A stretch of 45,133 nucleotides of DNA from UM-FILTER-42-9 sp038063775 (lineage in GTDB: Bacteria > Patescibacteriota > Minisyncoccia > Moranbacterales > UBA2206), in the NCBI GenBank assembly GCA_038063775.1, contig JBBTUK010000007.1, positions 1 to 45,133 of the forward strand, given 5' to 3'. The notes beneath the pieces are model-generated. The model ran no database searches. It was not told where the DNA came from and saw only the letters and a list, made by a program, of their open reading frames with translations. Below, in pieces: positions 31,810 through 39,424 of the stretch. How positions within the stretch are numbered: the first letter of the stretch is position 1; each line of letters begins with the position of its first letter. A program made the position numbers and the translations under genes.

Positions 31810-33436
31810 GCTTAAATCCTACGATAATCTAATAAAATTAGCAATAAAAAATCTACCAAAAAATTCGGGAGAATTTTTGAATTTGAAAAAGCAATTGTCC
31901 GGGCAATTGCGATTGAAGATTCCGACCAATGCCGATCTGCGCGAATATTATGAAAAAATGATTGAAAAGGGAAAGATCAGACGATCATTAAAGCTAGAAG
32001 AGCTGCTTTTGAGCCGGAGAATCCGGACCCAATCCGGCGTGGCCATCGTAGCTGTCCTCACCAAACCCTATCCCTGCCCAGGAAAATGCATATATTGCCC
32101 GACGGAATCCGGCATGCCTAAAAGCTATCTTTCCAATGAGCCAGCGGTGATGCGAGCTATCAGCGCGCAGTTTAATCCTTATAAGCAAGTGCAAAACCGT
32201 CTGCGTTCCCTAGAACTCAATGGTCATAAAACGGACAAAATAGAGCTGATTGTGATGGGCGGAACATTTTCGTTTTTACCGAAGCCTTATCAAAAGTGGT
32301 TTGTAACTGAATGTTTCCGAGCCTGTAATGAATATCCTAGAGCTAAGCTCTTGGAATCCAAGAGCTTAGCTCTAGGAGAAAGCCTGCAAAAAGAACAGAA
32401 AAAAAACGAGAAGACTAAGCATAGAATTATCGGCCTAACCCTGGAAACCCGGCCGGATTATATTGATAAAAAAGAAATTATTAATTTCAGGAATCTTGGC
32501 TCTACTCGGGTGGAACTGGGAGTGCAAAGCATTTTTGATCCGGTGCTCAAAGCCAACCGGCGCGGACATGGCGTTGACGCGACTATCCGGGCCACTAGGC
32601 TTTTGAAAGACACCGGATTTAAAATAAATTACCACATTATGCCCGGACTTCCCGGCTCTAATTTAAAGAAAGATTCTCAAATGTTCAAGGAGCTTTTCCA
32701 AAATAGCGATTTCCAACCGGACATGCTCAAAATTTATCCGACCGTCGTGGTAAAAAACAGCGCGTTATACAATCTTTGGAAGAAGGGAAAATACAAGGCG
32801 CTGACTGACAAGCAATTCGAAAAATTTATATTGAAAATAAAAAAGTCGCTTATTCCCCCTTACGTGAGAATTTCGCGCCTGGTGCGCGATGTTCCCGCCA
32901 CCTCGATCGTAGCCGGACCAAAAATTTCCAATATCCGCCAGCTGATCTCGCACCGCTCAGATTGTCCCTGCATCCGCTGCCGGGAAGTAGGCGCGGATTA
33001 TGATATTCGGGAAAAAACTATGCTGGATAGGATTGATTATGCAGCATCGGATGGCCGGGAAATTTTTTTACAATATGTTTCGAGGGATAAGCCTGCCCGC
33101 GGACGCGAGACGCGGCCAAAGAAGAAACTATTCGCCCTTCTGCGGCTTAGAATTCCCAATGATTACAATCGCGGACATTTTATTCCTGTGCTTCAAAACG
33201 CGGCTATTGTCCGTGAGGTCCACACTTATGGCAAATTGACCGGCATAAGCCGGAAAGACAAAACTTCGCCCCAACATATCGGGCTCGGGAAAAAACTGAT
33301 GCAAGAAGCCGAGAGGATTGCCAGAGAAGAATTCGGCATACGAAAAATGGCTGTGATCTCAGGTATTGGCGTCCGAAATTATTACCGGAAAATGGGCTAT
33401 AGGCTAAAAAATACTTATATGTTGAAAAGTCTCTGA
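31808..33436 (+). CDS. elp3: Elp3-like radical SAM / GNAT protein (tRNA uridine-34 modification)
   Basis: 542 residues. SGVAIVAVLTKPYPCPGKCIYC is the Elp3 hallmark, with cluster cysteines C90, C94 and C97. GGTFSFLP, GLTLETRPDY and LGVQSIFDPVL follow. The C-terminal GNAT domain (about 400-542) includes QHIGLGKKLMQEAERIAR and ends RNYYRKMGYRLKNTYMLKSL. Elp3 attaches a carboxymethyl precursor to U34 of tRNA using acetyl-CoA and SAM radical chemistry. Residues 177-191 are encoded by a 43-bp palindrome and have no counterpart in the family. The start shares CATG with the divergent methyltransferase; no SD. Confidence 0.93.
   Translation: MLKSYDNLIKLAIKNLPKNSGEFLNLKKQLSGQLRLKIPTNADLREYYEKMIEKGKIRRSLKLEELLLSRRIRTQSGVAIVAVLTKPYPCPGKCIYCPTESGMPKSYLSNEPAVMRAISAQFNPYKQVQNRLRSLELNGHKTDKIELIVMGGTFSFLPKPYQKWFVTECFRACNEYPRAKLLESKSLALGESLQKEQKKNEKTKHRIIGLTLETRPDYIDKKEIINFRNLGSTRVELGVQSIFDPVLKANRRGHGVDATIRATRLLKDTGFKINYHIMPGLPGSNLKKDSQMFKELFQNSDFQPDMLKIYPTVVVKNSALYNLWKKGKYKALTDKQFEKFILKIKKSLIPPYVRISRLVRDVPATSIVAGPKISNIRQLISHRSDCPCIRCREVGADYDIREKTMLDRIDYAASDGREIFLQYVSRDKPARGRETRPKKKLFALLRLRIPNDYNRGHFIPVLQNAAIVREVHTYGKLTGISRKDKTSPQHIGLGKKLMQEAERIAREEFGIRKMAVISGIGVRNYYRKMGYRLKNTYMLKSL
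32335..32377. repeat. 43-bp palindrome inside the elp3-like gene
   Basis: Perfect 20-bp arms (32335-32354, 32358-32377) around AAT; core CTAGAGCTAAGCTCTTGG. It is in frame and encodes PRAKLLESKSLALGE between the radical-SAM strands. Confidence 0.8.
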
Positions 33437-33446
33437 AAAATGGCTA

Positions 33447-33474
33447 TTGTAAAAGATGGAGGAAGTACTATAAT
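33447..33474 (+). promoter_or_regulatory. yjbQ promoter
   Basis: TTGTAA (33447-33452), 16-bp spacer, TATAAT (33469-33474). Leader of about 35 nt to the ATG at 33515. Confidence 0.6.
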
Positions 33475-33514
33475 TTATAATGTTTAGAAGGTAGCATAAA
33501 TTTTAAAAACAACT

Positions 33515-33958
33515 ATGAAGATAACAAATCACATAATCAAGTTGAAAACAGCAGCCACTTTGGATTTCATCGACATCACAGAAAAAGTGAAAGAAAAAAT
33601 AAAAGAAACTGGCATCACGAATGGCGTAATAAATATTCAGAGTCTTCATACGACCATGGCTATTATAGTAAACGAGGCCGAACCACTTTTGATTTCCGAT
33701 ATGAAAACGCTGTTGGAAAAACTGGCTCCCAGAACTTTAAAATATGCCCACGATAATTTTGAAATCCGCACTGTCAACATGTGCGATGGAGAGTGCGCCA
33801 ACGGACATGCTCACAACAAAGCCATCCATCTTCCCACTTCCACTATGATGAACATAACTGAAAATGACCTTCAGCTCGGCCAATGGCAAAGAGTTTTTGC
33901 GGTAGAGCTGGATCGCTCCCGTCCCCGCCAGATTGCCTTGCAAATTATGGGCCAATAA
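33515..33958 (+). CDS. yjbQ: YjbQ/UPF0047 family protein
   Basis: 147 residues. Family blocks SLHTTMAIIVNEAEP, DGECANGHAHNKAIHLPTS and LQLGQWQRVFAVELDRSRPRQ are all clear, with the conserved His cluster of the jelly-roll fold. YjbQ has thiamine-phosphate-synthase-like activity in vitro, but its physiological role is uncertain. The stop codon directly abuts that of convergent rlmN with no spacer. Confidence 0.93.
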   Translation: MKITNHIIKLKTAATLDFIDITEKVKEKIKETGITNGVINIQSLHTTMAIIVNEAEPLLISDMKTLLEKLAPRTLKYAHDNFEIRTVNMCDGECANGHAHNKAIHLPTSTMMNITENDLQLGQWQRVFAVELDRSRPRQIALQIMGQ

Positions 33959-35032
33959 TTATTTACCGGCCAACTGCCCGCAAGCGCCTTGGATCTCTTC
34001 GCCAAGGCTTTTTCTTATTGTGGCGCTGATATTATTTTGAAGTAGATAATTTTTAAATTTCTGGGTCACATTTCCAGAAGAAGGTTTTAAGTTTTCCGAA
34101 GTCGTATTGTAGCGGATCAGATTCACGTGCAACAAATGCGCTTTCCCGATCGATTTCAGATAATTAGATAGGTCCCGCGCATCCTCCCGACTGTCGTTTA
34201 TTCTGGAAAGCAGAATGTATTCAATAAAAACTTTTCGATTAGAGTGCTCAAGATATTTTTGTAGTGCTTTTTTCACTTTTTCTAAATTGTATTTCTTGTT
34301 GACTGGCATGAACTCCTCTCTTTTTTTATCGCTAGCGAAATGGAGAGAGATGGCTAGATTTATTTGCGGAAAAACACGGCCGAAATTTTCAATGCCTTCC
34401 CCTATTCCAGAAGTAGAAACGGAAATGCTCCGAGAACCGAAGCCTAAAAGTTCCGGATTAATCAGATCCTTAAGGCTTTGGCTCACTTCCGGCCAATTCA
34501 AGAAAGGCTCGCCCATGCCCATATACACGACATTAGAAATGTCGTAATTTCCAATTTCCAAATCCCCATTTCCAATTTTTTTAGATTTGATGTTTTGGAT
34601 TTTAGATTTCCGCAAGTATTGCCGCCAAAACAAAACCTGGTCAGTTATTTCCTCAGCCGTCAAATTTCGGATGAATCCCATTTTCCCCGTCGCGCAAAAA
34701 CGGCAACCCATGACGCAGCCGACTTGGCAGGATATGCAAGCCGACCAAAGTCCTGGCTTCGGCGAGATCAAAACCGTTTCAATCAAATTTCCGTCCTTGA
34801 GTTTCAACAGCGCTTTGATGGATTGACCGTCGCGCGCCTTGAAAATTTTTTCCGGTGAAAACGATAATACTCTAATTTCTTTATCCAACCTCTCTCTTAG
34901 TCCCTTGGAGATTGTTGAAATTTCCGAAAAAGAAAAAACGCCGTCTTGGAAGATGGCTTTCTTTATCTGCTCCAGGCGAAATTTAAGTTCGCCGTATTTT
35001 TTCAATATTTCTTCCAGTTTACGGATATCCAT
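33959..35032 (-). CDS. rlmN: 23S rRNA (adenine-2503-C2) methyltransferase RlmN
   Basis: About 357 residues from MDIRKLEEILKKYGE at 35032. The frame extends into the HAD gene, but homology starts here. The radical-SAM motif CQVGCVMGCRFCATG has the C-x3-C-x2-C cluster ligands. MGMGEPFLN, SVSTSGI and the C-terminal catalytic Cys in GACGQLA are present. It methylates A2503 of 23S rRNA and A37 of some tRNAs. About 22 residues (141-163, KSKIQNIKSKKIGNGDLEI) are encoded by AT-rich intergenic-type repeat sequence just before ISNVVYMGMGEP. Confidence 0.95.
   Translation of the reverse strand: MDIRKLEEILKKYGELKFRLEQIKKAIFQDGVFSFSEISTISKGLRERLDKEIRVLSFSPEKIFKARDGQSIKALLKLKDGNLIETVLISPKPGLWSACISCQVGCVMGCRFCATGKMGFIRNLTAEEITDQVLFWRQYLRKSKIQNIKSKKIGNGDLEIGNYDISNVVYMGMGEPFLNWPEVSQSLKDLINPELLGFGSRSISVSTSGIGEGIENFGRVFPQINLAISLHFASDKKREEFMPVNKKYNLEKVKKALQKYLEHSNRKVFIEYILLSRINDSREDARDLSNYLKSIGKAHLLHVNLIRYNTTSENLKPSSGNVTQKFKNYLLQNNISATIRKSLGEEIQGACGQLAGK
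34545..34610. repeat. Intergenic-type AT repeat inside rlmN
   Basis: taatttccaatttccaaat followed by aatttttttagatttgatg-type words, matching the style of the dprA-topA spacer. It is in frame and adds about 22 residues absent from typical RlmN. Confidence 0.6.
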
Positions 35033-35043
35033 AAAATAAGCCG

Positions 35044-35703
35044 CTAGCTTTTTTCCACGGCTAGTTTTTTTACGATTTTTAGGGTTTCCCTTAAATTTGT
35101 CACTTCGAAATCCTTGTACTCGCAAGCCAGATTAGAGTACCTGCCTTCCGGTCGGCACATATGGAAGCATCTTAACCTCTTGGACTTTCTTTTGGCTTCT
35201 TCCACTTGTTCGGGATAATCCTCCACGAAAACAACCTCTTCCGAATCTGGAAATTTATCCTCTTTCATGATTCTCATGATATCATCGATCTTATCTTTTC
35301 GAGAAATAACGACCTTTTTAAAATATTTTCCTATTCCGGATCTATTTATTTTTTTCGCTTGAAATTTCGGGTGGCCAAAAGTGATTAGATACAAGTCAGA
35401 TTTACGGAAAAGTTTCAAAAAAGCATAAAAATCCCTGAACACATAACCGGATAAGTCTTTCATGAAATTGTCCAGGTCTTTCTTTAATTTTTTTTGGTTT
35501 ATCGATTCTCTTCTCCGCAAGACCAGTATCTGCTTTTGGGGATCATAGTAGTCTTTCCTTCCAACTACTTTCCGAGTTATGAAGTAATAAGAATTATCAA
35601 ATTCTTCCCGACTAACGCCGTTCTTGAAGAAAACGCCTATTAAGTCGCGCTTAAATTTTTTCGCGTTGAAGGTGACATCGTCAAAATCTAAAAAAATTTT
35701 CAT
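35044..35703 (-). CDS. HAD-superfamily hydrolase, unknown substrate
   Basis: 219 residues. HAD motif I is FLDFDDVTFN at the N-terminus (nucleophile D6 region, DxDxV). Motif II is the Thr in LITFGHP, the motif III Lys is in SRKDKIDDI, and motif IV is VVFVEDYPEQVEEA. So it is a complete phosphohydrolase-type core. The cap region (about 20-85) is basic and helical. Substrate unknown. It sits between a sugar nucleotidyltransferase and rlmN on the same strand with short spacers (28 and 11 bp), consistent with one transcript. Confidence 0.85.
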   Translation of the reverse strand: MKIFLDFDDVTFNAKKFKRDLIGVFFKNGVSREEFDNSYYFITRKVVGRKDYYDPQKQILVLRRRESINQKKLKKDLDNFMKDLSGYVFRDFYAFLKLFRKSDLYLITFGHPKFQAKKINRSGIGKYFKKVVISRKDKIDDIMRIMKEDKFPDSEEVVFVEDYPEQVEEAKRKSKRLRCFHMCRPEGRYSNLACEYKDFEVTNLRETLKIVKKLAVEKS

Positions 35704-35731
35704 ATGCTTTTTTCTGAATCCACTCCTGACT

Positions 35732-36412
35732 TCAAAAAAATTTATGAATTATTTCCTCGGCTTTTTCAAGATCTTCGGGGAGCCCGATGGGATGCCACAG
35801 TGTGGCTTTTTCTACTTTTATTCTATGCTTGTCAGCCATTTTAACCAGCGTCTGAGGCAGACCGAACTCTCCATTGCCTATCGAAACCAGGTCATATTTG
35901 AAAAATTTTTTACTTAAAGAATAGAGAGCCGCGTTAACCAGGTTGTTCTTTGAATTTTTTGGACGCTCTACGATATCAACGAGGTAGCCTCTTCTATTGG
36001 CCTTCAGTACTCCAAAATTTCCGGGATTATCCACGGCATAAGCCAAAACAGCCAACTCATGTTTCATTATTTTTTGGACATCTTTTTTGTGGTAAAGATC
36101 ATCCCCCATCATCACTAAAAATCTGTCATTCAAGACGCTTTTAACCAGATGCAGGGCTCCACCCGTTCCGTTAAGTTCCGTCTGAGAAAAATATCGGATT
36201 TTTTTACCGGCAAAACTTTTTTTGAAATAATCCATTATTTGATTCCCTCGATAACCGATCACGATGATCACCTCATCAATCCCCTTGGGCAAAGCGTTTA
36301 TTTTGTGTTCAAGAATAGGCCTCCCCTTGATTTTGAGCATCGGCTTGGGAACTTTCTTGGTGAGCGGCCCCATTCTTTTCCCATTACCCGCCGCTAGAAT
36401 GACAATTTGCAT
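35732..36412 (-). CDS. Sugar-1-phosphate nucleotidyltransferase-like protein
   Basis: 226 residues. It begins with the signature ILAAGNGKRMGPLTKKVPKP (about 5-24), binding NTP. MGDDLYH is the metal-binding Asp motif, GNFGVLKAN and IVERPKN follow, and there is no left-handed beta-helix domain. Such proteins activate sugar phosphates with UTP, GTP or dTTP for glycan synthesis. The exact sugar cannot be told. It lies 5 bp after leuS and just upstream of the HAD gene. Confidence 0.9.
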   Translation of the reverse strand: MQIVILAAGNGKRMGPLTKKVPKPMLKIKGRPILEHKINALPKGIDEVIIVIGYRGNQIMDYFKKSFAGKKIRYFSQTELNGTGGALHLVKSVLNDRFLVMMGDDLYHKKDVQKIMKHELAVLAYAVDNPGNFGVLKANRRGYLVDIVERPKNSKNNLVNAALYSLSKKFFKYDLVSIGNGEFGLPQTLVKMADKHRIKVEKATLWHPIGLPEDLEKAEEIIHKFF

Positions 36413-36417
36413 GTGTT

Positions 36418-39369
36418 TTATATGACAATGTTAATTAGCTTTCCTTTCACGAAAATTATTTTTCTGATTTCTTTCCCGGCGATAAAGTTTTTTACCTTTT
36501 CGCTTCCTGTAGCCAGTTTGTTCGCCTCTTCTTCGCTTATCTTCGCCGGAACTATTATCCTGTCGCGCAATTTGCCGTTGATCTGAATTACCAGCTCAAT
36601 TTCTTCGTCTTTAACTAAATTTGAATCATACTTCGGCCATTTTTGCAAAAAGATAGACTGCTGGTATTTTTTCTTTTTTTCTTTATCCTCCGTAGCTTCA
36701 GCGAAGGAGGACCAAAGTTCTTCGGCGATATGTGGAGCAAAAGGAGATAGCAAAATAATAAGCAACTCGTAATCAGTTACTCGCAAATCCTGCTCTTTTT
36801 CCATTTCATTAACCAAAATCATCAGTGCTGAAATTGCTGTGTTAAAGCGCAAATTTTCAATATCTTCCGTGACCTTCTTTATCGTTTTATGTAATAAGTT
36901 TTGAACTTCGGACTGTGATTTTGAACTTTGGACTTTGAACTTTGAACTTAATTTATAAATCTTCTCCAAAAACCTTCTTACGCCAATTATTCCCCTGATA
37001 TTCCACGGCTTCATGTCTTCCAACGGCCCTATGAACATCTCAAAAAGCCGCAGCGAATCAGCGCCGAATTCGTTCACGATATCGTCAGGATTTATGACAT
37101 TTCCCAATGACTTGGACATTTTTCTTCCATCTTCCGCTAAAATTATTCCTTGATGACTGAGTTTTAAAAATGGTTCATCAAAATCAATGTAACCTAAATT
37201 GTGCAAAACTTTGGTAAAAAACCGAGAATACAAAAGATGAAGAACTGCATGTTCCATTCCTCCTACATACAAGTCTACCGGTAGCCACTTTTTAATCTGT
37301 TTTTTGGAAACGAACTCTTCTTCGTTTTTTGGATCGGCATAGCGGAAATAATACCAGGACGAACAAACGAAGGTGTCCATAGTGTCTGATTCCCTCCGTG
37401 CTTTAGCGTCACATTTCGGGCATTTCACATCCTGAAACTTCTTAGAATATTTAAGTGGTGACTCGCCTGTCGGTTTGAAATCGACATCCGTTGGTAAAAT
37501 TACCGGCAGATATTTTTCTGGAACAGGAACAGTTCCGCATTTTTCACAATAAATTATAGGTATCGGCGCGCCCCAGTATCTTTGCCGGGAAACCAGCCAG
37601 TTGCGGATCTTATAATTTATTTTTCTTTGGCCAAGCTTGTCCTTTTCCAGCCACGCGGTTATTTTATTGCGAGCTTCGGCAGAAGTTAAAAAATTATACT
37701 CCTTTGAATTATTCAAAACTCCATCATCAGTATAAGCTGTCTCTGGCTTGCCCAATGTTTGCCAAATGTACTTGTGCGACTCAGCCGTAAAAAATTGTTC
37801 CATTTTATCCTTTGGCACCCAAACTACTTTGTGATTCCCCTGCTCTTCTTTTGTAATTGCTTCCTGCTCTCCATTTTTCAGTTCAAAATAAAATACATGA
37901 AAATGAGCAAATCGATTCACTTTTTTGGGCACATGATAAAATTTGCTGTGCACCATTGGCAGCTCTTTAATTAATTTTAGATTCTTATATCCAGTCTCTT
38001 CCAAAACCTCTCTCCTAGCCGCCTCTTCGGCATTTTTATCTTTCCCTACTCCGCCAGTGATCAAGGTTTGCCAAGCAACTTTTTTCCATTTAAGTCCAAT
38101 GTATTCATTTTTCTCCCAATGCTTAACCACCATAGCCAAAGCATCTCTTTCCTCAAAGGGCTCGCCATCTTTAATTTTCCCCGGTTCAGTTAACTGGCTG
38201 AAACAAGGCTCAATAACTTTTTTAATCGGTAAATTGTATTTCTTGGCAAATTCAAAATCCCGTTCATCGTGAGCAGGAACCGCCATCACCGCGCCGGTGC
38301 CATAGTGGCTTAATACATAATCCGCCACATAGAGCGGCACCTCTTCGTTGTTGAAAGGATTGATTACTTTTATTCCTTTGAGCTCCACTCCCGTTTTTTC
38401 CTTGGCTTCCATTCTTTCCAGATCGGTTTTTTTCTTGGCATCTTCAAGATACTTTTCTACTTCTTTCCAGTTAGCTATTTCCTCTTTTAATTCAGATATG
38501 ATTGGATATTCCGGAGCGACTACGGCGTAAGTTATCCCAAATGCCGTGTCCAAGCGCGTGGTATAAACTTCGATAAATTTGTCATCTACCTCCCCCTTCC
38601 CCTCCTTAGTTAAGGAGGGGTGGCCGGAGGCCGGGGCGGTTGTAATTTTCATCTTAAACTGAGCTCCCTCGGATTTTCCGATCCAATTTTTCTGAGCCGC
38701 TTTGGTTGATTCCGGCCAGTCAATTTTACCAAGGCCATTTATAAGCCCGGATGTTTTTTTATTATCTTCTAGAAAATCCGTAATCTTGAAAAACCATTGC
38801 TCAAGATCTTTTTGAATAACTTCCGTACCGCATCTTTCGCATTTACCACCTATTACTTGCTCATTAGCCAAAACTGTCTGGCAGGAAAGGCACCAATTGG
38901 CTTTGGCTTTCTTTTTGTAAGCTAGTCCGTTTTTATAAAGAAGCAGAAAAAACCATTGTGTCCATTTGTAATATTCTGGATTGGAAGAATTGACTTCACG
39001 AGACCAATCATAAGAGAAGCCCATTTTATTCATCTGCTCTTTGAAAGTGGCGATGGATTTTTTAGTCGTTTCGGCCGGATGGACTTTGGTTTTTATGGCA
39101 TAATTTTCCGCTGGAAGTCCAAAAGCGTCCCAGCCTTGGGGGTGCAAAACATTTTTTCCGCGCATTCTTAAATAACGGGAGATTATGTCTGTCGCCGTAT
39201 AAGATTCAACGTGGCCGACGTGAAGCCCTTCTCCGGAAGGATAAGGGAACATATCCAAAACATATTTTTTTTCTTTGGCTGAATCTTCTTTGGCAGCATA
39301 AAGTTCCGGATTTTCAGCCCAATAGTTTTGCCATTTATTTTCGATTTTATTTGGGTCGTATTTTTCCAT
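36418..39369 (-). CDS. leuS: Leucyl-tRNA synthetase with a Nudix domain inserted in the editing domain
   Basis: 983 residues, about 120 more than usual. HIGH motif HVGH (50-53) and KMSKS (750-754). Zinc-type cysteines are at 160/163/177/180 and 608/611/650/653. The CP1 editing domain has TTRLDTAFG (270-278) and AHDERDFEF (366-374). After LPIKKVI, where homologues go straight to AYTGDGVLINS, about 158 residues (387-544) are inserted. They carry a Nudix box GGVGKDKN...RREVLEETGY (439-461; G-x5-K-x7-REVLEETGY, first Glu replaced by Lys). Then AYTDDGVLNNS resumes. Three further repeat-derived inserts occur at about 244-263, 807-822 and 887-895. It attaches Leu to tRNA-Leu, such as the one at 26.3 kb. 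Confidence 0.95.
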   Translation of the reverse strand: MEKYDPNKIENKWQNYWAENPELYAAKEDSAKEKKYVLDMFPYPSGEGLHVGHVESYTATDIISRYLRMRGKNVLHPQGWDAFGLPAENYAIKTKVHPAETTKKSIATFKEQMNKMGFSYDWSREVNSSNPEYYKWTQWFFLLLYKNGLAYKKKAKANWCLSCQTVLANEQVIGGKCERCGTEVIQKDLEQWFFKITDFLEDNKKTSGLINGLGKIDWPESTKAAQKNWIGKSEGAQFKMKITTAPASGHPSLTKEGKGEVDDKFIEVYTTRLDTAFGITYAVVAPEYPIISELKEEIANWKEVEKYLEDAKKKTDLERMEAKEKTGVELKGIKVINPFNNEEVPLYVADYVLSHYGTGAVMAVPAHDERDFEFAKKYNLPIKKVIEPCFSQLTEPGKIKDGEPFEERDALAMVVKHWEKNEYIGLKWKKVAWQTLITGGVGKDKNAEEAARREVLEETGYKNLKLIKELPMVHSKFYHVPKKVNRFAHFHVFYFELKNGEQEAITKEEQGNHKVVWVPKDKMEQFFTAESHKYIWQTLGKPETAYTDDGVLNNSKEYNFLTSAEARNKITAWLEKDKLGQRKINYKIRNWLVSRQRYWGAPIPIIYCEKCGTVPVPEKYLPVILPTDVDFKPTGESPLKYSKKFQDVKCPKCDAKARRESDTMDTFVCSSWYYFRYADPKNEEEFVSKKQIKKWLPVDLYVGGMEHAVLHLLYSRFFTKVLHNLGYIDFDEPFLKLSHQGIILAEDGRKMSKSLGNVINPDDIVNEFGADSLRLFEMFIGPLEDMKPWNIRGIIGVRRFLEKIYKLSSKFKVQSSKSQSEVQNLLHKTIKKVTEDIENLRFNTAISALMILVNEMEKEQDLRVTDYELLIILLSPFAPHIAEELWSSFAEATEDKEKKKKYQQSIFLQKWPKYDSNLVKDEEIELVIQINGKLRDRIIVPAKISEEEANKLATGSEKVKNFIAGKEIRKIIFVKGKLINIVI
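36686..36711. repeat. Palindromic repeat inside leuS (C-terminal)
   Basis: TCCTCCGTAGCTTCAGCGAA then GGAGGA, arms TCCTCC/GGAGGA with inner GC pairs. In frame; encodes SSFAEATED. Confidence 0.65.
36901..36950. repeat. Direct-repeat tract inside leuS
   Basis: Reiterated ttgaacttt/ggacttt words. In frame; encodes KFKVQSSKSQSEVQ, a low-complexity insertion before the anticodon-binding domain. Confidence 0.6.
38599..38620. repeat. Palindrome inside leuS (editing domain)
   Basis: CCCCTCCTTA-GT-TAAGGAGGGG, perfect, flanked by GGCC-GGA-GGCC (38622-38632). In frame; encodes part of TAPASGHPSLTKEGKGEVDD. Confidence 0.7.
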
Positions 39370-39424
39370 ATAATTATCCGGATTCTAGCTTACTTTACCC
39401 CATTGTCCGCTATTTTTCAAGTTT

